From contig CALXRG010000004.1 of assembly GCA_944390825.1 (NCBI GenBank), positions 96,411 to 160,410 of the forward strand: DNA of 64,000 nt. The letters run 5' to 3'. Source of the DNA: an uncultured Akkermansia sp. (GTDB taxonomy: Bacteria > Verrucomicrobiota > Verrucomicrobiia > Verrucomicrobiales > Akkermansiaceae). The position numbers and the translations under genes are program-made. The notes under the pieces were generated by a model. The model saw only the letters and a list, made by a program, of their open reading frames with translations. It did not search any database and was not told where the DNA came from. Shown here one piece after another: positions 17,672-25,129 of the stretch (position 1 is the first letter of the stretch; every line of letters starts with the position of its first letter).

Positions 17672-17932
17672 TCAGAGCTTTTCGTAGACGCCGGTGTCAC
17701 GTTTTTCCATCACGGTGAAGCCTGCCTTTTTGGCATCACTGATGGAGAGGGGGGCGAGAATCTGCGGTACGTTAACGTTGCTGATTTTTTTGCGTACCGG
17801 GTTTTTGCAGTACAAGCAACGCGTGAGGGGCGCCCTGTCCACCGGGCGCATCAGTTCAAATCCCTTGCGGCAGATCGGGCACGATCGCTCGGGATCATCC
17901 GGGTTTTCGGAGATGTATTCGTAAATTGGCAT
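17672..17932 (-). CDS. FmdB-type zinc-ribbon protein
   Basis: An 86-residue protein starting MPIYEYIS, the typical N-terminus of the FmdB/CxxC regulatory family. It carries two CxxC pairs, CPIC at about residues 17-20 and CLYC at about 38-41, which would bind one zinc ion. The C-terminal half (VNVPQILAPLSISDAKKAGF, then VMEKRDTGVYEKL) is conserved-looking and not low complexity, unlike many relatives. The function of the family is unclear; regulatory roles have been proposed. The longer frame to 17971 is rejected because its start lies in the promoter. A perfect palindrome overlaps the promoter, so it looks tightly regulated. Confidence 0.75.
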   Translation of the reverse strand: MPIYEYISENPDDPERSCPICRKGFELMRPVDRAPLTRCLYCKNPVRKKISNVNVPQILAPLSISDAKKAGFTVMEKRDTGVYEKL

Positions 17933-17938
17933 ATACAC

Positions 17939-17969
17939 GCGCGGGTTATTCGTTGAGAATAACCCGCGC
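17939..17969. repeat. Perfect 12-base-pair palindrome over the fmdB promoter, likely operator
   Basis: GCGCGGGTTATT (17939-17950) and AATAACCCGCGC (17958-17969) are perfect inverted repeats around a seven-base centre. The right arm covers most of the -10 box and the left arm ends seven bases before the ATG. Neither direction has a T-run, so a terminator is unlikely. Confidence 0.7.
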
Positions 17970-17984
17970 ATTAAAGGTTGTCAA
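17956..17984 (-). promoter_or_regulatory. Promoter of the fmdB-type gene
   Basis: On the minus strand a perfect TTGACA (17979-17984), 17 bases, TATTCT (17956-17961). Predicted leader is about 17 bases. Confidence 0.6.
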
Positions 17985-18000
17985 GTTTTAAAGGCTGAGT

Positions 18001-18270
18001 TTACCAACTGGACTTCGTCACGCCGGGAATCATGCCGGCGTTGGCCAGCTCGCGGAAGGCGATACGGGAGAGGTGGAAGCGACGCAGGAATGCGTGGCGA
18101 CGGCCGGTGAGTTCGCAGCGGTTCACCAGTCGTACGGGGGAAGCGTTACGCGGAAGCATCGTCAGACCGATGTAATCGCCTTCTTTCTTCAGCTTGGCGC
18201 GGAGCTCCGCATAGCGAGCCGCGACAGCTGCCTTCTTCTTGTTTCTTTCGATCCAGCTTTTTTTAGCCAT
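18001..18270 (-). CDS. rpsN: Small ribosomal subunit protein S14 (uS14), zinc-free type
   Basis: An 89-residue protein of the 30S head, starting [20 protein letters not shown] and ending in the signature [20 protein letters not shown], then VTKSSW. It is the long form lacking the CxxC-x(n)-CxxC zinc ribbon: only one cysteine remains (NRCELTGR). The ATG at 18270 is chosen over the 15-residue-longer frame, which would start before the predicted transcription start. rpsN normally lies inside the large ribosomal protein operon between rplE and rpsH; here it stands alone with its own promoter, 69 bases upstream of the fmdB-type gene. A second, zinc-type copy in the main operon would be worth looking for. 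Confidence 0.95.
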   Translation of the reverse strand: MAKKSWIERNKKKAAVAARYAELRAKLKKEGDYIGLTMLPRNASPVRLVNRCELTGRRHAFLRRFHLSRIAFRELANAGMIPGVTKSSW

Positions 18271-18286
18271 AACTTTGTGGGGCGAA

Positions 18287-18315
18287 TATTTACACGAGTT
18301 CAGTAGAAAAGTCAA
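18287..18315 (-). promoter_or_regulatory. Promoter of rpsN
   Basis: On the minus strand TTGACT (18310-18315), 17 bases, TAAATA (18287-18292). Leader about 10 bases. Confidence 0.55.
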
Positions 18316-18574
18316 GCAGAATTTGTGAGCTTTTTTTCTAAAAATTGCTTTGGCTGCTGCTTTGTGGAAGAGTTGGTGTCGATAATAGACGCTTGATTTT
18401 GTTGTGTTGCCGGTTTAATTGTGTATGTAACACTAGATGTGGTGTTGGTGTGATGTTAAACCTTTCCTGATTTTTTCAGAATGGAAAGATGAGCGGATGT
18501 GTAGGGGGGGCACGGTGGGAGGGGCGGGATGTGGGAGCTGCGTGTTGGCTTCATCTTGCCTTACGGTCGCCTGC

Positions 18575-20845
18575 TCAGACAGAGCAGGCGCCGCTGGTGC
18601 AGCCTTCGTGGTGTTCGCTTGCGGTCTGGAGGCCGTCGGCGTTTTCCGAGGAGAGGAAGTTCTGGTAGTAGAGGGTTTTGATGCCGAGGTTGAAGCAGGT
18701 GATGATTTCGCCCAGAATGTCGGCCAGGTGGAGCTGGCGGTCGGGGTTGCGCAGGGCGTTGGAGTATTGGTTGAGCGAGATGGATTGGTCAACGAATTTT
18801 TGGATGCAGGAGATGAGGCGGAAGTAGTCGGTGTTGTTGAAGTCGTCGCTCCAGGCGGTAGTGTAGAACTCCCGGCTTGTTTTGTAGTAGGGTACCAGCT
18901 GTTTGATGGTGGTGGCTTTATCTGCTTTGATGGTGACGAGCTCCCTCGGCGGTTCTACGCCGGCGGTGGAGTTGGAGGGTTTGCTGGAGTTGCTTGCCGG
19001 CGGGATGGCACAGAGGGTGGAGTGCCGCAGACCGTAGCACTTGATGTCCGCGCGCAGGGCGTCCCAGTCGCAGAGCAGGGGGAAATTGTTGAACGCGTTG
19101 GGGGTGTAGCGGTCGAACACGACCTGTCCGTCCGCGTAGATGGTCTCGTGGAAGAGCGGGCAGGGGCCTTTTTCGCGAGCCAGATCACAGGAGGCCCGCA
19201 GCAGGTGGTAGTAAAAGCTCTCCATGATTTCGTGCACATGGCGCCGGGCTTCCGGGGTGTTGTATCTGAGGTGCGATTTCGCCAGGTAGCCGAAGAGGTT
19301 GGAGATGCCGATTCCCAGCGTGCGGCGGTTGCGTGCGGCGTACTCGACCTCCGGGATGCTGTATTCTGATGCATCGATGAGTTGCTCCAGGAAGTTCACG
19401 AGGAAGGAGGCTACGCGGGGGATTTCTTCCTTGCTGCAGTACCCGAGGTTCATGTTGCCCAGAATGCAGCAACCGATTTCGGGGGTTCCCTGGGAGCCAT
19501 CCAGGGGGCGGGCCGGCAGGGAAATCTCTGTGCACAGGTTGGTGAAATACAGGGGTTCCCTGAAACTCGATTTGACAAAGTTATCTGCAAAACAGAGGTA
19601 GACGCGCCCGGTGATGGAACGTTCGAAGAGAATCAGACTCAACAGATCCCAGGCATTGACCCGTTTTTTGTGTTGCTCCCCGACGGACTCTGCAAAGCGG
19701 CGGTACAGTGCATCGAATTGTTCCTCGAAGCCCAGCGCTTCGTATAGCCCGGGGACTTCGTTCATGTGAAAGAGGTAAATGTCCTCGTGCGCCAGTGCTT
19801 TGTGGAGAAACCAGCGGTTGATGATGATGGTTTGGTCGACGTGGCGCGTGCGGTTTTCCAGCGATCCTCGTGAATCACCGAGTTGGCAAAACAACTCTGC
19901 TTCGTAGTGGAAAAACGGTATGGTGATGTTGGCTGAGCCGGAGCGTGATACCTGCGTCAGCGATCCTACGGCCGCCTCAAAGGTTTTCATCAGCGGGAGG
20001 ATTCCGGAGTGCTGCATCCGCGCGGGTTTGCCGATGTCTGCTCCAATACCCCGGATCTGAGATGCATTCAGCCCGATGCCGGATTTGGCCGCGGTGCATT
20101 CCATGATTTTGGCGGTTGCGAGGGAGAGGGACCGGGTTGAATCTCCCGCATGAATCAGGTTGCAGGAGATATAGCGGTGATAGGGCGTACGGGCGCCGTT
20201 CATGATCGGGGTTGGCAGTGCGATTTTGCGCTGCGAGAGCAGCTCATACCCGGTGCGCACCAGCTCGCTGCGGCGTGCCTGATCAGGCATCCCGGCAAAA
20301 ATTGCCATCGGAATCAGCATGTAAATTTCCTGTGGCACTTCGATGATCTTTCCCCCGTGGCGAATCAGGTACTTGGAATACATCTGACTGAGGGCTGAGT
20401 AGGGCGTTTCGTTGTCGAGGTTGTAATCAATCAGCCGACCAAAGGCCCGCAGTTCTTCCTCGCTGTAATTCAGTAACTCCCCGGTATAATATCCTTTGCG
20501 GACGCGCTCCTGCACCTCGGTGCAGAATTCCCGCGGTTCATATTGACCGAACACTTCTTTGCGGATTTTTTGGTTCAGCAAACGGCCCGCCGCGATTTCA
20601 TAGTCAGGTGTCATTTCGCTGATTTTCTCCGCAGCTGACTGGATGAGCATGTTCTGAATGTCGCTCGAGCGAGCCCCGTCGAAAATCTTCAATCGCGCAT
20701 CCATGATGATACTCGCGTGCAGCACCGCCAGCCCCTCGCAGGCTTTCCGCACGTGTGCATGAATTTTTTCCGGGAGAAAGGGTTCCTGTTCTCCTGAGTT
20801 TTTCACAATGTGAAGCGAATCCAAGGTAATATGCGTGTCGACCAT
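18575..20845 (-). CDS. nrdA: Ribonucleoside-diphosphate reductase, alpha subunit (class Ia)
   Basis: Large catalytic subunit that reduces ribonucleotides to deoxyribonucleotides. The 756-residue protein starts with an ATP-cone allosteric domain (residues about 10-95). Active-site residues follow: the first redox cysteine in YISCNLIHAGDS, the NLCTEISLPA motif holding the Asn, thiyl Cys and Glu triad, and the C-terminal thioredoxin-facing pair CTSGACSV at the last residues, the same arrangement as in E. coli NrdA. It lies 89 bases after nrdB on the same strand, in the order nrdB-nrdA, the reverse of E. coli. Probably co-transcribed with nrdB. Confidence 0.97.
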   Translation of the reverse strand: MVDTHITLDSLHIVKNSGEQEPFLPEKIHAHVRKACEGLAVLHASIIMDARLKIFDGARSSDIQNMLIQSAAEKISEMTPDYEIAAGRLLNQKIRKEVFGQYEPREFCTEVQERVRKGYYTGELLNYSEEELRAFGRLIDYNLDNETPYSALSQMYSKYLIRHGGKIIEVPQEIYMLIPMAIFAGMPDQARRSELVRTGYELLSQRKIALPTPIMNGARTPYHRYISCNLIHAGDSTRSLSLATAKIMECTAAKSGIGLNASQIRGIGADIGKPARMQHSGILPLMKTFEAAVGSLTQVSRSGSANITIPFFHYEAELFCQLGDSRGSLENRTRHVDQTIIINRWFLHKALAHEDIYLFHMNEVPGLYEALGFEEQFDALYRRFAESVGEQHKKRVNAWDLLSLILFERSITGRVYLCFADNFVKSSFREPLYFTNLCTEISLPARPLDGSQGTPEIGCCILGNMNLGYCSKEEIPRVASFLVNFLEQLIDASEYSIPEVEYAARNRRTLGIGISNLFGYLAKSHLRYNTPEARRHVHEIMESFYYHLLRASCDLAREKGPCPLFHETIYADGQVVFDRYTPNAFNNFPLLCDWDALRADIKCYGLRHSTLCAIPPASNSSKPSNSTAGVEPPRELVTIKADKATTIKQLVPYYKTSREFYTTAWSDDFNNTDYFRLISCIQKFVDQSISLNQYSNALRNPDRQLHLADILGEIITCFNLGIKTLYYQNFLSSENADGLQTASEHHEGCTSGACSV

Positions 20846-20934
20846 AAAAACTAAACAGTAAAAATTCCGTATCCTAACATTAAAATCTCACGAGCCGTCA
20901 TCAAACGCCCGGGAAGCATCGATCTCCCCCGCAC

Positions 20935-22071
20935 TCAACTCAGCATGGCGCGCAACTCCCGCAGCTCCGTATCCGAAACCGCCTGATTCAGGATGTCCAC
21001 CTTGTAGTTGAGGATTTCGCTCTCTTGGGGCAGGTTCTCCGTCAGGTCGTTATTGATGTACGTTTCCACCCACTCCAGCGGGTTCTGAGTCAGGCCCTCG
21101 AACAGGGGCTGCTCCCCGATGGCTCGGAGGCGTTTGTTGGCGAGGTAGCGGAGGTACATTTTTGCCAGGTCGGGAGTCATTCCCAGGAATGACCCGTGAC
21201 GGAACAAATAATCAACCCACGCAAACTCCTGCTCCACGGCCTCACTGTACATGTCCTGTATACCCGGTTGCCAGAACGCATACGCTTCACGGAATCCTTC
21301 TTCCGGCACGGTGCGGAACAACCGCAGCACGTACTGAGAGATTGCGAGGTGCAGGTTTTCATCCCGGCAGATCAGCTGCAGGACTTTACCCGTGCGTTCC
21401 ATCAGCCCCTGACTGTAGTGCATGCTCCACACGGTCGCAAACCCCGAGTAAAAACGGATTCCCTCCAGGATGTTGATTTCAAGGAACAGACGCACCAGGG
21501 ATTGCTTCAGTTCCTGCTCGAAGGCCGGCGGGATGTCCATCCCGCGCAGCAGACGGAAATTATACTCCGTTACCAGTTCAAAGCAGCGATCATAGGGCTC
21601 AGACACCGTCCCTGCCAGCCGAACCAGTTCCGGGGTGCGGAACGATGCATCAAACACTTCCGTCGGGTTGTCGTAGACCGAACGCAAGATGTGCGTGTAA
21701 GACTTTGAATGCTTATCTATCTCAAAATGCTGCCATACGGTCATGCAAGCTTCCAACTCCGGCAGCGTGATAATGCTCCCAAACGTCTGGAGCATGCCCC
21801 GCCCCTGAATCGAATCCAGGAAAATCAACTTCTGCAGCACACTCGTATACGCGTGCTTCATCGCATCGCTCAGGTAGCGGAAATCCTGCTTGTCTTTCAC
21901 GCAATTCACCTCATCATGGGTCCAATCCTGGCCCATCATCCGATCTGCCATCGTGTCAAAGAACGGATACTTCAGCACATCGTAACGCTGAGAATTCTTC
22001 CCCTCGCCCAGGAAGAGCTTTTCGTTGTTAAAATTGATATACTCCCCGTTGTAAATCGTCTGCTTCTTCAT
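20935..22071 (-). CDS. nrdB: Ribonucleoside-diphosphate reductase, beta subunit (class Ia)
   Basis: Small subunit that holds the di-iron centre and tyrosyl radical used by NrdA. The 378-residue protein carries FLDSIQGR (first Asp ligand), the radical tyrosine in HSKSYTHI, LEGIRFY (Glu ligand) and RDENLH (Glu and His ligands). One feature is odd: the first helix pair, E-x2-H in E. coli (ETIH), reads E-x3-H here (EIDKH), a one-residue insertion between two expected iron ligands. The start MKKQTIYNGEYINFN at 22071 is preferred to the open frame at 22140, which precedes the predicted transcript. Confidence 0.95.
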   Translation of the reverse strand: MKKQTIYNGEYINFNNEKLFLGEGKNSQRYDVLKYPFFDTMADRMMGQDWTHDEVNCVKDKQDFRYLSDAMKHAYTSVLQKLIFLDSIQGRGMLQTFGSIITLPELEACMTVWQHFEIDKHSKSYTHILRSVYDNPTEVFDASFRTPELVRLAGTVSEPYDRCFELVTEYNFRLLRGMDIPPAFEQELKQSLVRLFLEINILEGIRFYSGFATVWSMHYSQGLMERTGKVLQLICRDENLHLAISQYVLRLFRTVPEEGFREAYAFWQPGIQDMYSEAVEQEFAWVDYLFRHGSFLGMTPDLAKMYLRYLANKRLRAIGEQPLFEGLTQNPLEWVETYINNDLTENLPQESEILNYKVDILNQAVSDTELRELRAMLS

Positions 22072-22117
22072 GATTGTGCCTAGTTTGTTTCTGCTAACTC
22101 CGAACCGGCGTGCCCGC

Positions 22118-22145
22118 ATTATAGGTATTTTGGAATCCATGTAAA
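22118..22145 (-). promoter_or_regulatory. Promoter of nrdB-nrdA
   Basis: On the minus strand TTTACA (22140-22145), 16 bases, perfect TATAAT (22118-22123). Leader about 40 bases. Confidence 0.6.
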
Positions 22146-22457
22146 CAAAAATCCGTCACCGCCAAACCGTACCGATTCTCAACAACAGCCCCAAATACCC
22201 ATAACCCACCTAGGCTTATAGACTCCACCTTAGAAAGCCACGCCAAAAAAACTTTCTTCTCAACCCGCAACAATACATTAACAAGTGGTAAAACCAGCAA
22301 ACGCCTACCACATCTTGTGTCCTGCCACATCATGTGTTTACCGTAACCCCTCGGCACATAACACTTCGGCACATAACCCGTCCGCCTCCCCGGGCTTCCC
22401 CCTCCCGCGAGTTCTGCATCAAAGCACAACTCACCGTCCCAATCCACGGAAAAACCC
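22146..22457. other. Divergent intergenic region with paired palindromic repeats
   Basis: No gene is supportable here. Two near-identical 13-base palindromic units, CCACATCTTGTGT at 22308-22320 and CCACATCATGTGT at 22325-22337, stand 17 bases apart. A short direct repeat, CGGCACATAAC, follows at 22352-22362 and 22368-22378. The region separates nrdB (minus) from the remnant transporter (plus), so the units could be operator sites for either side. Confidence 0.45.
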
Positions 22458-22485
22458 TTGACAGCCCCGGAAAACGTGCTACCTT
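22458..22485 (+). promoter_or_regulatory. Promoter retained in front of the EamA remnant
   Basis: TTGACA (22458-22463), 16 bases, TACCTT (22480-22485). Leader about 20 bases to the ATG at 22512. Confidence 0.55.
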
Positions 22486-22511
22486 ACCCCGGATTCGCAC
22501 CACACACCACC

Positions 22512-22761
22512 ATGGAAAAACACAGCTGGAATGGGCACGCCTCCATGCTAGGCGCCAACACCATGTGGGGCCTCATGTCGCCCATCTCCAAACTCGTCAT
22601 GGCCAGCAGCGTCATCACCCCCTGCGTCGTCACCGAACTGCGCGTCGGCGGCGCCATGCTCCTCTTCTGGCGCCCTGGCCGTCGCCCTCATCTTTGGCGG
22701 CGTCTACCTCGTCACCCGCGGCAGCACCGATCCTCATTCTGAGCCCGACGCCATTGCCTGA
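22512..22761 (+). pseudogene. EamA/DMT-family transporter, internally deleted remnant
   Basis: The first 55 codons encode a typical DMT start (NTMWGLMSPISKLVMASS, then TELRVGGAMLLFW), that is membrane helix 1 and the start of helix 2. Directly after LLFW the reading continues, one frame over, as the last helix and tail of such a carrier (LAVALIFGGVYLVTRG, then STDPHSEPDAIA and a stop). The intervening eight or so helices, around 200 residues, are missing. The simplest reading is an internal deletion that joined both ends out of frame. The promoter is intact, but no working carrier can be made. Confidence 0.75.
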
Positions 22762-22854
22762 TGCCCACCGATTCGCGTGCCCGCGCTTCCAGAGACCGAA
22801 ATAAGCGAAAGCACAATATCTTGGTCCTTTATTAAAAAATCCATACAAGCAAAT

Positions 22855-22882
22855 GAGTTATTCGAAAAAAATCGAATAACTC
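22855..22882. repeat. Perfect 11-base-pair inverted repeat around A6
   Basis: GAGTTATTCGA (22855-22865), six A, TCGAATAACTC (22872-22882). It lies in the gene-free stretch between the transporter remnant and the next promoter, in AT-richer sequence than its surroundings. Without a T-run after the stem it is not an obvious terminator. I see nothing else in 22762-22996. Confidence 0.6.
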
Positions 22883-22996
22883 GTTCCGCCCGCACTTCCG
22901 CATGGCTTTGCGCCTGGAAATTTGCTTTGGTAAACCGACATCCGGGACTCTCCCACTGCGATTCCAGCCCTGCGGCAAGACCCGGCAACAGAAAGC

Positions 22997-23025
22997 TTGC
23001 CATCCAACCCGAAAACTGATACGAT
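22997..23025 (+). promoter_or_regulatory. Promoter of the secreted protein gene at 23144
   Basis: TTGCCA (22997-23002), 17 bases, TACGAT (23020-23025). Predicted leader about 110 bases. Confidence 0.5.
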
Positions 23026-23143
23026 GCGCAGTATGCCGGAATCATGCCGAAACAGCCTCACGGGCCGCACTCAGCAGATGAATCGCCACAGCGCAACACC
23101 CCACCACCGGCTTCCTCATACACCCCCCACCCACTGCGTAACG

Positions 23144-24259
23144 ATGAACAAAACCCTGCCAAACCTCATCACCACCGTCGCCCTGCTGCCCTTAGTTGCC
23201 CTTGCAGCACCCGAAAAAAACGCCGCACCCGCAGCACCTGAAACACCCGCCATCCCACCCGCTTCCGCACCTGCCACCGCAGAAACGCCAAGCGCCCATG
23301 AGCTCATCAAACAAAACAGGGCCTTTGTCTCAGAACTCAATGAAATAGCCGGAACAGACAAAACCGCAGCCGAAAAAGTCGCCGCCATCAAAAACCTCGA
23401 ACCCCGCGCCGCCGAACTCGGCAAAGCCATCCAAGCGATCGGGATGCAAGCAATAGAAGAAGCCTCAGATGAAACCGAAGCCCCGGACTTCACCGCACTG
23501 AAGCAAGCCATGGAGATACCCGAAATCAAGGCCGCCATCAGCAGAATCGTCCATCTGATGCAAGGCAACGTCAAAAAAAACGACCCAGTAGCCGTCCAGC
23601 AACTGAGCGAATTCGTGATGCACTATTTTCAGCATCCCCAACCGGAGCAGGTTAGCACCATCATGCAACAACTCGTCGAGGTCTTTCCTAGCATCCGTCA
23701 ATGCAATGCCATCTCCGGAACCATCACCTTCTTTGCCGAAATCTTCCGTGCCAACCCCGACCGCATACCCGAGTGGAAAACCATCATCGACACCATGCCC
23801 GCCGACTGGAAACAGTGCTTTGAATGGTCTCTCAGCTACGCCCGGGGAGAAAAAGGCGACATCACCGCCTTTGAAACCGCCAGCCCCGACCTCCTCGACG
23901 CCTGCTGGGGCGCCTACCTGGCGAGCGGCGACAAGAAATACGCAGAATACGTCCTTAGGGTAGCCTGCCAGCACGAACAGCCGGACACCATCGACATGAC
24001 CATTCGCGCCGCCGTCTGGTCCAGCTCCTCCTTCATCCGCAACTATCCCGAGATGAGAGCCATCGCGCGAACTTGGTTTGCCACCGCCTCCAACCAACAG
24101 AAAGAAAACTTTGCCCTGCGCGCTTCTGAAGACATCCAAACAGCCGTTTTCGGCCAGGTCCTCATCGACCAAACCCGCAAAGAACAACTCCTCAACGCCA
24201 GGCAGGAAAAAGCCCGCGGAACCGAAGCTACAGTTCCCGCCGAAGCCCCAGCAACCTAA
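23144..24259 (+). CDS. Secreted protein of unknown function
   Basis: I do not recognise the family. The 371-residue product starts with a signal peptide (MNKTLPNLITTVALLPLVALAAP) and an Ala/Pro-rich linker to about residue 50. A helix-rich body follows without internal cysteine pairs or catalytic motifs, ending in another Ala/Pro/Glu-rich tail. Helices such as LIKQNRAFVSELNEI and AAEKVAAIKNLEPRAAELGK suggest coiled-coil or helical-bundle segments. The ATG at 23144 is chosen because the signal peptide begins there; the frame is open 49 codons further upstream, but that part starts at the promoter and is not protein-like. It stands alone, between two decayed genes. Likely periplasmic. Confidence 0.7.
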   Translation: MNKTLPNLITTVALLPLVALAAPEKNAAPAAPETPAIPPASAPATAETPSAHELIKQNRAFVSELNEIAGTDKTAAEKVAAIKNLEPRAAELGKAIQAIGMQAIEEASDETEAPDFTALKQAMEIPEIKAAISRIVHLMQGNVKKNDPVAVQQLSEFVMHYFQHPQPEQVSTIMQQLVEVFPSIRQCNAISGTITFFAEIFRANPDRIPEWKTIIDTMPADWKQCFEWSLSYARGEKGDITAFETASPDLLDACWGAYLASGDKKYAEYVLRVACQHEQPDTIDMTIRAAVWSSSSFIRNYPEMRAIARTWFATASNQQKENFALRASEDIQTAVFGQVLIDQTRKEQLLNARQEKARGTEATVPAEAPAT

Positions 24260-24385
24260 ACGCCCCAATGGCGCAGGGGAAGCCGTCGACCGCCCAGGCG
24301 TTACAACTCTCCCAATCGTGCGCATCTGTTTTGGGGATAGTGCGCCCCATCGCATACTGTCAAGAAGCGGGGTCCATTATCGTGT

Positions 24386-24958
24386 CTTATCACCTCATAG
24401 CCAACATGAACACCGTCGTTGACAAAATGAGGAGGGCAGCCATCAAGGAAGCCTCCTACGAGGACTTGCAGCTCTTGAAAAAAACGCGTTATTTTTGCTC
24501 AAAAGTCCTGAGAACCTGGATGCAACAGGTGAAGCACACTCCGGGAACTCATGGCGCGCAACCGCAAGCGACAAGCCGTTTGCGCACTCAAAGAAGAGCT
24601 TCGTGCGGTCTTTCGACAGCGTCATGAACGCGTCGCCACGTGGTCGATGATCCGTTGGGTGAGAAAGGCTAGCACTTCAAAAATCAGCCGAATCATGCGA
24701 TTTGCAAGGGGTGTGGCCAAGGCTCTTCCTGACATTCTCAATACGCTCAGATGCAGGATGAACTCTGCTAAAATTGAACCGATGGATGCCTCCATCCAGC
24801 GAATCGTCAGTAAGTCAGGTGGCTTGCAGGATGTTCTCTACCTTTTTGCAAAACTCCGGCAGCGTTTTTTGCTCAACCGTCGCATCTATCGTCAAAAGCT
24901 GATGAGAGGTCTCAACGTGAGGGTAAATAATGACATCGTAATCCCTCCTGGATAAAAT
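24386..24958 (+). pseudogene. ISL3-family transposase remnant, frameshifted and 5'-truncated
   Basis: Three segments in successive frames rebuild the C-terminal part of an ISL3-type DDE transposase. These are YHLIANMNTVVDKMRR up to LLKKTRYF (24388-24495), LLKSPENLDATGEAHS after loss of one T in a T-run near 24495, and, after a second shift near 24545, a long frame through ALKEELRAVF, RFARGVAKALPDILNTL and KLRQRFLLN (24550-24876). The catalytic N-terminal part is missing. The last 25 codons (to 24958) no longer resemble the family, so the 3' junction probably lies near 24880. I cannot find terminal inverted repeats. Confidence 0.8.
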
Positions 24959-25015
24959 AGCTGTTTCAACAGAACTGCTCGAGCCCCTCTTCTGGTCTGC
25001 TTTCAATATCCGAGC

Positions 25016-25043
25016 TTGCCATTGTGCATATTTAGCGTATAAT
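25016..25043 (+). promoter_or_regulatory. Promoter of hisS
   Basis: TTGCCA (25016-25021), 16 bases, perfect TATAAT (25038-25043). Predicted leader about 80 bases. Confidence 0.6.
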
Positions 25044-25129
25044 CTGCGCGTTGTTTTTTGTTTTCGGATTGTTGCCGGAACGTTTTACGGATTGACACGG
25101 ATACCAGACCTTACACGGATATTAAACAT

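Noticed and set aside
18568..18590. Terminator at the end of nrdA
   Set aside because: The CGCCTGCTC/GAGCAGGCG hairpin overlaps the last codons and lacks a T-run, so I did not call it.
22308..22337. NrdR boxes for nrdBA
   Set aside because: The units resemble neither the NrdR consensus centre nor its spacing of about three helical turns, and lie roughly 180 bases upstream of the promoter.
24815..25006. Minus-strand 63-codon frame near the ISL3 remnant
   Set aside because: Overlaps the transposase remnant in antisense; no family recognised and no promoter seen.
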